In this document: in pieces, positions 46,707 to 57,124 of the stretch
Layout of the letters: each line of letters opens with the position of its first letter
Numbering within the stretch: position 1 is the first letter of the stretch
Source: Furcasterigmium furcatum
Lineage: Eukaryota > Ascomycota > Sordariomycetes > Glomerellales > Plectosphaerellaceae
Reading direction: 5' to 3'
Length of the DNA stretch: 64,000 nucleotides
Assembly: GCA_001599815.1 (NCBI GenBank)
Contig: BCIA01000001.1
Location: 5,352,978-5,416,977 of the forward strand
Program-made: the position numbers and the translations under genes
Notes under the pieces: generated by a model
What the model was told of the DNA's origin: nothing
The model's input: the letters and a program-made list of their open reading frames with translations, nothing else
Databases searched by the model: none

Positions 46707-47998
46707 TTAGTCGCTAGAGAAAAGGTCAGTATTAGAGACACGAGTGCGGAGATTCCAAGGGGCACATACAAGAGACCGCCGAAGCCACCGTCCTCATCAG
46801 ACTCCTCGTCTTCCTTCTCCTCCTCCTTCTCCTTCTCGTCGGCCTTGGTGTCGGCAGCGGCAGAAGCACCGGCAGCGGGGGCAGCGGAGGCATAGGCATC
46901 GGGGTTGGCAATGCGGTCCTTGAGCTGCTCAATCTCGGGCCAGGAGAAGTCCGTCTCGATGGCGACGGCGAGGACCTTCTTGTATCCGTTGACAAAGGAG
47001 TGCAGGACGGAGGGAAGGGTGGGGAAGTTGATGGCCAGGGAGATGGTGGCGATGGTGGCGATGGCGGTGGAGAAGGTCTTCAGGAGCTGCTCCTCGCCGA
47101 TGTCGAGAACCTCGGGGGCGAAGCACTGACCGTCATCGTAGACCTGGGAAACACCCATGCCGTAGGTGAAGGGGGAGATGTTCAGCATGTTGAGGACTGC
47201 GGCCGGGTCAGCAAGGTTTCCATTTCAAGGGGGTCAGGGGGATCGTACGGGTAGCCTCGGAGGGGCCGACCTTGTTGTTGGCCTCAACGAGCTTCAGGTC
47301 GGTGGTAATTTCGATGGTACCACGGGCAATCTTGGTGGGGACACCAAGGGCCTGGAAGAAAGAGGTCTTGCCGGGCTCCATGCCGGTGTTGCCAGCGGGA
47401 ATCCAGACATCGGCGGGAGCAATGGCACCGGCACGGGCGGGGGCGGCAACCTTGTTCTCGGTGATCTTGTCACGGACCGTCTTCAGGTCGGAGTTGGTGA
47501 AGACGAAGCCGATGTTGCCCTTGACGTGGGGCAGGAGACGCTCGTACTCGGGGTGCTCAGGGATGAAGGTCTTCAGGGCACGACGGATCTGGAGCTTGTT
47601 AGAGTTTGGCAGAGCGGCGCGACATCTTGACAACTTGCCATCGTGTTCTTTCCCATGAGGACGACGGCATCGTCACGGAGAGCCTGGCGAATCTGATGGG
47701 TCTGCTGAGAAGACTTTTGAAGTTGTCAGCGGTTTTCTTCCAAGACCCATATCTGCGCCTCGCAAGAGAAGGTTGTTTCTCGACCACACCCGGCCGTGTT
47801 CGGTCCCGAAATGGCGCAGGGAGCGCTCCAGTACATACCACACTGTAAGGAACGGTTAGCAAGCATCGCGAGAGGCAGGGGGACGTGGGATTGACGGTAC
47901 TTGTCCACAGAAACGATGAATACAGCACGGTACTCCTCGAGCAAGCCCTTGAGCTTGTCGAAGTAGCCGGCCTTGTTAGACTTGACGGTGCCCCCCAT
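46707..47998 (-). CDS. RPP0: 60S acidic ribosomal protein P0 (uL10)
   Basis: Six coding exons, 47998-47901, 47842-47839, 47713-47639, 47588-47249, 47196-46770 and 46713-46707, give 316 residues starting MGGTVKSNKAGYFDKLKGLL and ending DEDGGFGGLFD, the family's conserved tail. Exon 2 is only four bases (TGTG); with its neighbours it reads VSVDNVSSQQTHQIRQALRD, which is the P0 consensus. The third intron (47638-47589) starts GCAAGT instead of GT and ends CTCCAG, giving KNTM|IRRALKTF. The final exon codes for the end of Phe, then Asp and stop. P0 anchors P1/P2 dimers at the ribosomal stalk and recruits elongation factors. The conserved protein reading forces each junction, although no transcript was available. 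Cytosolic, highly expressed. Confidence 0.95.
47839..47842 (-). other. RPP0: Four-base microexon of the P0 gene
   Basis: The bases TGTG on the minus strand are flanked by TTACAG on one side and GTATGT on the other. Splicing in yields AA|T GTG|TCT, that is Asn-Val-Ser, the conserved P0 residues; leaving it out shifts the frame. Confidence 0.8.
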
Positions 47999-48146
47999 GA
48001 CTCTTGTTGACGAGGCTAGGGATCGCTTTAAGGGCTTGCGGGTTGAGGTTGAAAGTTCGGAAGAAGGATTGAGACCGAAGTTTTACGAAGAGTCGAAACG
48101 GTCGAATGAAAGATTGATTCGGGTGTGGGCGCCGAAATTCGAATGT

Positions 48147-48308
48147 CACGTGGATCAAGTGGCCCTGAACCTCGTTATCTTATCGCGGCCGGGGTTGAAT
48201 CTGGAAAGGTGTGAAAGGGTTGTGTCTTGATGAAGGTGATGGATCGACCCTGAGGGTTGATCCAGAAAAACTCTTTCGAGTTCCAGACCCCGAAATACTT
48301 GTCACGTG
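48147..48308. promoter_or_regulatory. Two CACGTG boxes upstream of P0
   Basis: CACGTG at 48147-48152 and 48303-48308, 149 and 305 bases upstream of the start codon. They match Cbf1-type E-boxes used at ribosomal-protein genes in several ascomycetes; use here is inference. Confidence 0.4.
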
Positions 48309-48952
48309 ACATTCGACAGTGGGTCGGTCCGGGTGGCCAATGGGAAGCTGCGACCAGATATGGCACTCCACCTCAGTGAATTCCCCCGGAAAGTGGATCC
48401 ACAGCGCATCAGCAGCCTCATTCCTGAGAAACTGAGGGCGACGACACCACCCTCGTTATCACACTGGATTTTGCGCACAACCAAATTAGTTTTGGAAGAA
48501 TTATACTGTGGCATTTGGACGAGTCGATAGTCGTTTGACCTGGATCTCACGGTTCCCCTGGGCGCGCACCGCACCTTACGACCCCATTGGAACGACAGAG
48601 AGGCAGCAGAAAATGGTTAGCCGGGCCTCTCTAGTAGAGCTGGCAATACTCGGTGCTGGTAATATTCTCGCTCAGGGTATCCGCTGAGAGATGAGCTCCT
48701 CGCCGCCCAAACTCAGAGTCATGTCGCCCGTGCTCAGTGCTGCTCTGGACAGGTAAAGTCAGCTCCCTAGTACCCTCCCGCGGCCGACGCCGCCCCGGTC
48801 ATTGCTCGAACTTGTCAACTTTTGTACGCGACTCTGGACATAGGAGATATTATGGAGACAACGCCCCTGGAGGGGTAAAGGGCAGTTCGCCCGGCTCCTG
48901 GCGTCCTCGTGCAGTTGCCCACATCCTGGCATATATATGAGGGTCGTAGAAC

Positions 48953-49168
48953 ACATGGCCGGTCTACTGGTATTACCGTCAAGATATGCTCTCTTCAGAG
49001 CTGCTCGAAGTCGATTAAGCAGTCCTTAGAATTCCTTCTAGTTGAGTAAGAAGCTATCTCGATTTTCTAAGGTCAAGAGAGAGGTCATTGCGATTCGCTC
49101 GAGCTAAGAGAGCAGCCATCTCAATTTCCTACTTCCTGAGGCTTGATCTGAAGTTTGGTCGGCGTGAT
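48953..49168 (+). repeat. Diverged dispersed repeat, copy A
   Basis: Shares an ordered series of blocks with 52962-53146 in the same orientation: ACATGGCCGGT, TCCTTAGAATT, ATTTTCT, AAGAGAGAGGTCAT, CTCAATT and ATCTGAAG-TTGGTCG-like ends. Copy A carries about 30 extra bases that look like an extra turn of an internal unit of about 31 bases. No coding capacity. Confidence 0.65.
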
Positions 49169-49380
49169 GTTCCGAGCGCGGTCATCCTTTCTGCCACCCT
49201 CTTGCCTGGCTTCCACGCAGAGGATGCTCAAGGTGCCGCCTCGCTCCTGGTCCATCCGTCCCGGTCTGCCCGCATCTCTTCTAATCATGTATTCCCCATT
49301 TGCTTCCCGAACCAGACAAACCGAAGAAACAAATTGAACCCTTCGCGAGGATCCACCAGCCATCCGATAAGACTCCTACC

Positions 49381-51861
49381 TCAACACGGCTTTGCGATAT
49401 TTCCCGTTTCAAGCCGAACATGATGGCCCTCCAAGGGCACGCCTCTGGCGGCCGTCCTCACCCCCGCTTCGCCCGGCGGTACCCACGGGGAGGACATCCC
49501 AGGCCCAGCAAACCTATCCGCCGAGCTAGCATTCACCATTTCATTCGACCCCGGATTTGCGGTGCCGTGGTACAGCGGCGGTCCCATCGGGGCCATCTCA
49601 GCCTGAAAAGGCCAAGGGTGAGGACGAGGCGGTGGCGGCGCGATGGTTGATGTTGACATGTAGAAAGGCATGCCCTGTGGCAGCTGTCCGGCTCCTTGAA
49701 GAACCTGTGGATGCGGTCTCGGTACGCCAGCTGACTTCTGAGGGGCTGAGAGGCTTTGATGGTGAATTTCTGCGAGCGCGCTGTTTGCTGCCATTGCCAA
49801 TTTTTGTTGAGATTCTGGTCTGGCTTGGGGGTGGGCGGGAGATTCGCCACCTGGTCTTGGGGGTTGAGGTGTAGATGGAGCATTCGACGACGGCTTGAGA
49901 GGCCCATGCTGCATAGGAGAAGGAGGTACCCATGGATGTCCTTGCGAGATCTCTTTATTGCCGATGGAGCCGGGACACACACTCTGCGGCATCTGAACAA
50001 TTCTGTCAGGTTGTGTCGCTGGCAACTGTGCCGTCGGGCGTGGCTCCTGAGGAGCTTGCCTCTCCGTCGAAGCGCTAGGCTGACTCTGGACCTCGATCTG
50101 TTGAGGTGCTGCGCCACTGAAGTTGAGGGTTTGGTTTCGAGCCTCGGCATGGGTCTCTATGTTCTCGAGCTCTTGCCTCAGTTCTCTTCGTGAGACTTCT
50201 TCCGAGTCCTTATTCAGGTCTATATCTGGGCCGTCATCCGAGTCGTCGTCGGACCCCTCATCGGACTCATCGTCCAACTCAAAGTCGTAGTCCTTGTCTT
50301 GTTCGGAATCATCCCCAAGATTCTCTCCCACGTCCGCTTCAGCGTCTTTAGGATCTGTAAGACATCAGAATGCGGGAAATCAACTGAGGACTCTTCAACA
50401 TGGAAACTCACCCATGTTCGCCAGCGGTGCTCCCCCGGGCCCCTTCGCGCGGAAGAAGTGCCGAACGGCCTCAGGCACTACCACTGGCTTTCCATCAGGC
50501 CCTGTATCATGAAACGGACGCAGCTTGTTCGCGGCGAGCCACGAAAAGCACTGCTGGGCAGGGACCTGAAGCCTTCCCTCCTTGAAGACATAGTTAACGT
50601 TACTCTGAAGCCAGAACAGCGGAAATTTCCGGCTCGCGACCGCAACGCCGTCGTCCTCATACCCCTTCTCCCAGCCAGTGATCTTCTGGTGCTGGACCTT
50701 ATAGCACCCAGGGATTGGACCGTCGAGCAAGCCGGTGTCTCTGAGAGTGCCAACCATGCCAACCGGCTCGAGATCGTCGTGGGGAAGCACGACCACGGCA
50801 TACCAGGTCTTGCTGGACCGAGTACCCCAACGTCCGAGGTACAGCCTGCCGGGTTCAGGACTGAAGACCTCCGACACTGGCGGCGGTCGGGCCTGCCGGG
50901 CTGCATTGGAGGTGAACGCCTCGTTGTTCTGCCTGGCCTTGTTCGCGTCGCAGCCCACCACGCGCGAGCCGAGCTCCCTGATGGCGGCTTCAGCCTCAAG
51001 CTCGAGTCCGTGAGCCTTTCCCCTAGCGTGTTGCATGGCGGAAAGAAGCGGTTTGCTGTCGAAGCGTTGCGAGTGCATTTGACATTCGAAAACATACCAG
51101 TTTCTGGATTTCTTGGGGTGTTCGACGATGAGATGGGTCGGTTCGCCGTTTCTGTAGATGGTATCAAAATCGACTTCTCTCTCCGTGGTTGCGGTCTCGT
51201 CGTCTGTTCGGCGCCGCTTGTGAGGTCGGGGCTCAGTTTCTACATCGTCCCGCGATGCCCGATCCAGGTCTCCATGTGATTCTTCGGCTTCAACAACAGT
51301 GACATCTATGTTGTCGTTACCTAGCCCAACCAAGGGCCTTGGTTCCACGCGGGCGTCGTGAGTCGCGTGGCTCGCAGATGACGCAGACGCCGGGGCTGGC
51401 TGTTTAGTTGAACTGGGTTGTAGCGGCTGCTTTCTCAGTCAGATGTGTCATCAGCATCGATGACAGATCAAGCCACTCACAATCATGAGAGCTCGTATCT
51501 TTTCATACGGATCTCGAGCCTTGAGAGCCTCCAGGTTTGCTTGGAGCATCTGGATCTGCTGCTCATCGCCTACAGCTCCTATTTCGTGCCTTCTCGCGTT
51601 CTGATGAAGCAATGCGATTTTCTTCTGGAGGTCTGCGACTTCTCGGTGGATGCTGTCGACGACCTGCCGCTTCCCCTGCATGTTGTCTCGCAGACGGGGG
51701 ACTTGCTCGTCGACATATTTCTGCAGCGCAGCAATGTCGTCCAGTGCCTTTTGTCGGAGGGTAGCAACATATTGCGAGGTGATTTCAAACTGTTGGTCGA
51801 TCGGTGGCGGTTGGGAACTCGAGGCGTCAGCCATCGCGACTCGGGAGCCAAAGGCCCGCAT
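49381..51861 (-). CDS. Uncharacterised protein: coiled coil, Cys/His-containing middle, disordered tail
   Basis: Three exons, 51861-51481, 51426-50412 and 50354-49381, give 789 residues; a second in-frame ATG at residue 10 (MADASSSQPPP) is an equally good start. The first intron's acceptor is a CAG directly after an AAG (NAGNAG), so one Gln could be variably included. Residues about 20-125 form a coiled coil (ALDDIAALQKYVDEQVPRL). The middle (about 200-460) looks folded: THLIVEHPKKSRNWYVFECQ, then MHSQRFDS and AMQHARGKAHG, a degenerate Cys/His arrangement, and RLYLGRWGTRSSKTWYAVV, then CYKVQHQKITGWEKGYEDDG. The rest is an acidic run and a Gln/Pro-rich, low-complexity C-terminus. No family recognised. 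A chromatin or transcription role is possible but only inferred. Confidence 0.7.
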
Positions 51862-52230
51862 GGTCGGTCAGTGAAGGGGGTGCCATCCATGGCGAAAGAC
51901 GGGAGCCTTGGACGCGGCGAGGCTCTGGGGTTTATAGGCAGCCCGACAAGCCCGTGCCCTCACCGGTCTACCACACCCACGGTGTGCCAGTGCCGCTCGA
52001 TGAAGGACATGGAGGCTTCATCACAGCGGGAAGTACCAATCTCTCATACAGGCTGGGTCTCGCGGAAGGCTTCCGGTGGCCTGATCCTGGTCGCAGCCCA
52101 ACAGACAACCAATTGGATGTGGCACATTCAGCCTCAGCTATCTGCCCGTTCAGGGATGTTGTCCGCCGCAGGCAGCCTGAATTGATAGAGGAACGCAGCT
52201 CCAGCCTGATATATCATATTTCTGGCTTTC

Positions 52231-52255
52231 GTGCAAGAGATTCGTTCTCTTGCGC
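52231..52255. repeat. Short perfect hairpin-forming inverted repeat
   Basis: GCAAGAGA (52233-52240) and TCTCTTGC (52246-52253) are exact inverted copies around a five-base TTCGT loop, extendable to ten pairs with one G-T wobble. Its role is unknown. Confidence 0.5.
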
Positions 52256-52961
52256 ACATCTCACTCTGATTGTCAATTTCAGCCCCTTAACGAGAGAAAT
52301 CATAGGGATGATTACCCGTCACCGAAGCCAGGACGAATCATAACTAAAGCGCCTTGGCCTAAACTCAACGGCCATAATGAATGACACTTCACGTCTAGTC
52401 GTTATTGCCCATAACTACTTTGTTTCTCTCATAAAGGGAAGGTACTTATATGGGTGGACGCCACCGATCAACACCTCGTCCATCTCCGCTCTCTCACCAA
52501 CTACAATGGATTATAGGCTTGCCCTCCCCGTCAGTGATACACACCGCGCTGCTTCACACCATTCCGGACGAAACCTCCCACCACCAGCCTCACAGAGTTG
52601 CGGCCTCCAGCCGAGAATCCATTGACTATCCGAGAGTGTGCCTGGGGAATTCCTTGGAACTTGATATGGTACTGACCCGGCGCTGCCACGATGACAGCCT
52701 CGAGTCCCAAATCAAGCAAGAACCTACAACGATGGGTGACAGCAATGGAAAGGTCTCCGGGATGTCATCGCCGGGCAACCGAAGCGTGAGTCTGCGACCA
52801 GACATTGGTAGTAGGCACTTGGAACAGTAGCCACCGACGACCTATAGGCTGAGTTGACCCAAAGGTCCGGGCCCACTCGCTCGTTCTTTTGAAGTTGAGG
52901 TGGTTCGTCCCGGCGTGCGATCAGAGCTCTCGTCTGGTGGGTGGCACGAGTGTCGCCAAAT

Positions 52962-53146
52962 ACATGGCCGGTTCGGTAGCGTCGCTGTCGAAATAGGTTT
53001 TCTTTCGACCTTCTTCAAGTTGACCAGGCAATCCTTAGAATTACCCCCAGCTCAAAAGGACGCTCTCGCAATTTTCTGAAGTTAAGAGAGAGGTCATCTC
53101 AATTATCTGCTTAAGTCTTAATCTGAAGTCTGGTCGAGGTGGGTCT
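52962..53146 (+). repeat. Diverged dispersed repeat, copy B
   Basis: Direct-orientation partner of 48953-49168, sharing the same blocks in the same order. Many differences are C/T or G/A transitions (for example AAGTTAAGAGAG against AAGGTCAAGAGAG). Too degenerate to name a transposon family. Confidence 0.65.
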
Positions 53147-53343
53147 TCCCTAGGATGGCGGGGCGGCCACCGTTTCTGGTGGACGACCAGAAAGCTGGCG
53201 CACGGGCCACCTTGAATTTTCCATCATTGGTGGGGGCGTGACAGCTTCACTGAGGGCTTCGATGCCTTTCAGTCTTGTTTCCCGTTGGGCAGGCCATTTT
53301 CCGCAAATCCATACAATAACTTCCCAGGGTGGAACAAGCCACA

Positions 53344-55103
53344 ATGAAGATCCCTTACGGTGTTCTGCGGCCGTGTGGCAAGGTTCTCTTCGCTGCCAAG
53401 GGCGGGAAGATTCACTCCTTCGGCGTCGAAGACGGCGCATACTTTTCAACATGGAACCATCCCGATGTCGACAAGGTGGCCGAGGCCCTTGCTTCTCAGA
53501 ATGAGCCGGAACCCCAGCCTGCGGCGAAGCCGGAAGAGGTAGAAGACCAGGAGACCCCGGATGACGGACCACCAGCTAAGAGGCAGAGGGTGGCCGACTG
53601 CAAGGAGGATGGTGCCATGGAGGTCGATGAGCCCGAAGCCTCCGAGACCGCGCAGCAAAGTAAGAGCAAAGGTGGATTCAAGAACTGGAAGCAGAGGAAA
53701 GACGACAAGAAGAACGGCCACCAGGCCGAGCACCAACAAAGGATCAAGCGCAAGAGAGTCCCGGAGCAGCCTCTCATCACTCAACTCATTGTCACAAGTA
53801 CTGGAAGCCACCTGGTTGCCGTGTCAGCACATGACAAGACCATCTGGGTCTTCGAACACGACGGAAATGGCCTCCTCAAGCAGCTCACTCAGAGGTACTA
53901 GGTCCTCGTCGGCCCCTTGTCTGAACCTCGCTGACACTTCCTCTCAGACCCATGCCCAAGCGTCCTTGCGCGGCACTCATCAGCCCAGATGACACCACCA
54001 TTCTCAGCGCCGACAAGTTCGGCGATGTCTACAGCCTCCCTCTGATTCCATCGGAAACCACAGAAACTCCCGCCTCTGCCCGCTCTACGCCCGCCCCGGC
54101 GGCACAGAAGCCCTGGAAGCCGGAAGCATCCAACCTCACGGTCCACTCTCGCCGCAACCTCGAGGCTCTCAGGCAGCAGCAACTCCAAGCTGCCAAAGGC
54201 AAAAACGACGAGTCCCAGGACCAGCCTGAGAAGCCCACATTCGAGCACACCCTCATTATTGGCCATGTCTCCCTCCTGACGGACATGGTCCTCGCCGAAA
54301 AGGACGGACGGAGATACATCCTCACGGCCGACAGGGACGAGCACATCCGCCTGTCGAGGTACATGCCGCAGACGCATATCATCGAGGGCTTCTGCCTGGG
54401 CCACAGGAACTTCGTCACGGCCATGGCTGTTCCCGCCGGGAGGCCAGAGCTTCTCATCTCCGGGGGCGGCGACAACGAGCTGTACGTGTGGGACTGGCTC
54501 CCCGGCAAGATCCTGAGCAAATTCGACCTGCTCAGCCTGGTGCAGAAGTTCTCCGAGGACATTACCAAAATTGCCGTTTCCCACATCTTCACAACGGCGG
54601 CTCTTGATGCCCAGGGCGCCGAGACGACAGCCGTTCTCGTGATCTGCGAGGGGTACGTACCGTCCCGGGACAACAAGTCTCCAAATATGCCCTGTCCGCT
54701 AACACCCCCCAGCGTACCGGCTCTCTTTATCCTCTCCCTCCCCAGGTCATCCTCTCCAGATCTCGCCTGGGCAGAAACCATCCCCTTCACCGGAAACCCA
54801 CTCAACCTCGCTACCACCTCGGACGCGCAAGGCCACCTCCAAACAATCCTGGTGGCCACCGACGCAGGTGACTCCGGCGAAGGTGACGCCCACGTGTCAG
54901 CCCTGACCTATAAGCCCGGTAACAGCACCTTCGATACGAACTACCAGCTCACCGACGTCGGTCTGAGCGACGACGAAGCCGAACTTACGACCGACGAAGT
55001 CAGAAGGCTAGTCTTTGGCGCCGAGGACCTGCGCAAGCAGCCCTTCGATGGAGCCGGAGGGGACGAAGAGGGCGACGACGTAGAAGCTGGGCCGGAGGAG
55101 TAA
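53344..55103 (+). CDS. TRM82: tRNA (guanine-N7) methyltransferase non-catalytic subunit Trm82
   Basis: Three exons, 53344-53894, 53948-54652 and 54713-55103, give 548 residues. The start MKIPYGVLRPCGKVLFAAKG and the beta-propeller blades (LIVTSTGSHLVAVSAHDKTIWVF; ISPDDTTILSADKFGDVYSL; HVSLLTDMVL and ILTADRDEHIRLSRYM; ISGGGDNELYVWDW) match Trm82/WDR4. A charged, basic Lys/Gln-rich insertion (about 60-140) sits in the first blade, as in other fungi, and an acidic C-terminus follows. Trm82 stabilises the catalytic subunit Trm8; together they make m7G46 in tRNAs and protect them from rapid decay at high temperature. The second intron is 60 bases without an in-frame stop (GTACGT..CAG), so retention would add 20 residues; the spliced form reads CEGVPALFIL. 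Nuclear/cytosolic. Confidence 0.93.
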
Positions 55104-55695
55104 TAAGCCATAGCACATCACAAAAGGATCACACTCGGCGCGCTTCGTTCCTCTGGGGCTGTAGTATTGGTCACGAGCCGTACTGCAGGGTTCAGGCACG
55201 ACACCCTGATGGCCTTTCTCTGGGCCGAGTATCACAACCATCAGGAGGGCTATAAGAACGCACCCGTCCACCAGCAAACCCTTTGGTATCCCCGAGTGAC
55301 AAATAAAATTAAACTGAATGACATTGTCCTTTACTGTCCTCTATGCCTCTAAACGCCTGCCCCAAGACCTGAAGAAAGGAGCCGCATCATTACGACGATC
55401 GTCCCAGTGACCCCCCACGGCGCTACCACCGCTCCGAAATGCACACGCTAAAGAGTCTGGGAATGACTTTTGGAGAGCGCAAGTCTACAGTTTCGTCCGA
55501 AGAAGCTCAGATCATGCCATGCCATGCCGTATCCATGCGATCCGCCACTCCGACCCCGCGCCGAAGATGCCCCTCCCCCACCGCTCCGCAGAGCCGGGAG
55601 GGGAGACGCTCCGAAACAACGCGAGCCTCCGATTCCGTCGCTACCCGCCAAACAGAAATGCAGTCGTCCTCTTGGGTCTCGTTATGGGTCGTCGG
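55104..55695. other. Convergent spacer between Trm82 and Ydj1
   Basis: 592 bases with no supportable gene, holding both 3' untranslated regions. Confidence 0.5.
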
Positions 55696-57124
55696 TTACT
55701 GGGACGCGCACTGGACGCGCTCGCCGTGGGGGTGACCATCCTCGTCGTCCTCGTCCATGGGGCCGCCGGCGGCGCCTCCGAAGCCCCGGGCCTGGGCAGA
55801 GTTGTCGATGTCCTCGAGATCGGCAGGCTCGGTCATGCTGTTCGGCGGGGGCACGTTCTCGACGCCTGGGGAAGGCAGCAGCTTCCGCAGGCTCTCGAAG
55901 CCGGCCTCATCTTGCAGCCAGCCCTTCTCGGGGAACTTGACGGAGAACTGGATGTACATGTTGCCGTGATCGTGGTGGCGATACGAAGGCATACCCTGTC
56001 CACGAACCATCTTGACGGCGTCTGAGCAGAGTCAGCACAAAAATTGTCTCTCGGGAATCCTGGAATGTGAGTGGCAAAACGTACCTGGGCTGATAGCCTC
56101 GCCGGGAAGAATCTCGATGCTCAACCACCTCTCATCGAGGTGCTCGATATAGAGGGTGCCGCCGGCCAGTGCGGTCACCAGCTCGATCTCGGCCTTGTAG
56201 AAGAGGTCGTCCTCTTTCCGGGTGAAGCGGGGATGGGGCTTCTGCTCGATCTCGAATACGACGTCACCCGCCTGGATCCCCGGTGCTTGGTCACCCTCGC
56301 CACGGAACTCGACCTTAGTGCCGCTCTTAACGCCCTTGTCGACGTGGACGTGAAGAACCTTCCTGTCGACGGTGGTCTTCTTTCCAGAGCAGTTCTTGCA
56401 GCGGTCCTTGTTGTTGATGATCTCTCCCTCGCCGTTGCAGTCAGGGCAGACGGTCTGGAATCGCTGGATCATGGGGCCCATCTGGCGCATCATGGTCTTC
56501 ATGCCGTGGCCGTCGCAGCCAGTGCAGCGCTTAACAGCACCCTCCTTTCCGCCGCGGCCCTCGCACTTGGGGCAGATGATGGAGCGCTGAAGAGCCAGCT
56601 TCGAGATCTTGCCACGGTAGATGTCCTCGAGGGAGACCTTGTGGGTGTGGTGAATGGTGCGCGCCTTGGGGGGGCCGCGGTTGGGCATACCGCCGCCGAA
56701 CATGCCGCCGAAGCCACCACCGCCGCCTCCGAAGAACTGCGCGAAGAGGTCCTCGGCAGCCATGCCGCCGCCGGCACCGCCGCCCTCGAGGCCGGCCTCG
56801 CCATACTGGTCGTACACGCTGCGCTTCTGGGAGTCGGAGAGGATTTCGTAGGCGTGGGAGATCTCCTTGAACTTGTCTTCGGCAGCGGGGTTGTGGGCGT
56901 TCTTGTCTGAAGTGAGGTCAGTGAGACGGAGTCATGCCAGCGGGAGGGTGACGGGCTGCATACCAGGGTGGTACTTCAGAGCGCCGGTCTTGTAGGCCTT
57001 CTTGAGCTCTGCATCGGTTGCCGTGGGGGCGACCTGGGATGGGGTCAGTGACCGAGTAGAGATGATGCGAAGAGTGGGAATTACGTACGCCGAGCACGTC
57101 GTAGAACTTGGTCTCCTTGACCAT
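55696..57124 (-). CDS. YDJ1: Type I DnaJ/Hsp40 co-chaperone, Ydj1/Mas5 type
   Basis: Four exons, 57124-57089, 57033-56964, 56906-56085 and 56021-55696, give 417 residues. The J domain opens MVKETKFYDVLGVAPTATDA; the HPDKN motif (His-Pro-Asp-Lys) is rebuilt across the second intron. A Gly/Phe-rich segment (FFGGGGGGFGGMFGGG) follows, then the four CxxCxGxG-type zinc repeats (CPKCEGRG, CTGCDGHG, CPDCNGEG, CKNCSGKK) and the C-terminal substrate-binding beta domains. The protein ends CASQ, the same CaaX farnesylation box as yeast Ydj1, so it is expected on cytosolic faces of ER and mitochondrial membranes as well as free in cytosol. It stimulates Hsp70 ATPase and supports import, folding and Hsp90 clients. 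Three AGGGG stress-type motifs lie in the promoter. Confidence 0.96.

Larger units (their letters stand above)
47999..49380. promoter_or_regulatory. P0 upstream region
   Basis: 1.38 kb between P0 and the next minus-strand gene's stop. CACGTG boxes lie at 48147-48152 and 48303-48308, the latter inside a 10-base palindrome (GTCACGTGAC). The right part holds one copy of a diverged repeat (48953-49168). No gene is seen. Confidence 0.5.
51862..53343. promoter_or_regulatory. Divergent intergenic region
   Basis: 1.48 kb between divergent starts. It contains a strong inverted repeat (52231-52255), copy B of the dispersed repeat (52962-53146) and no supportable gene. Confidence 0.45.
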
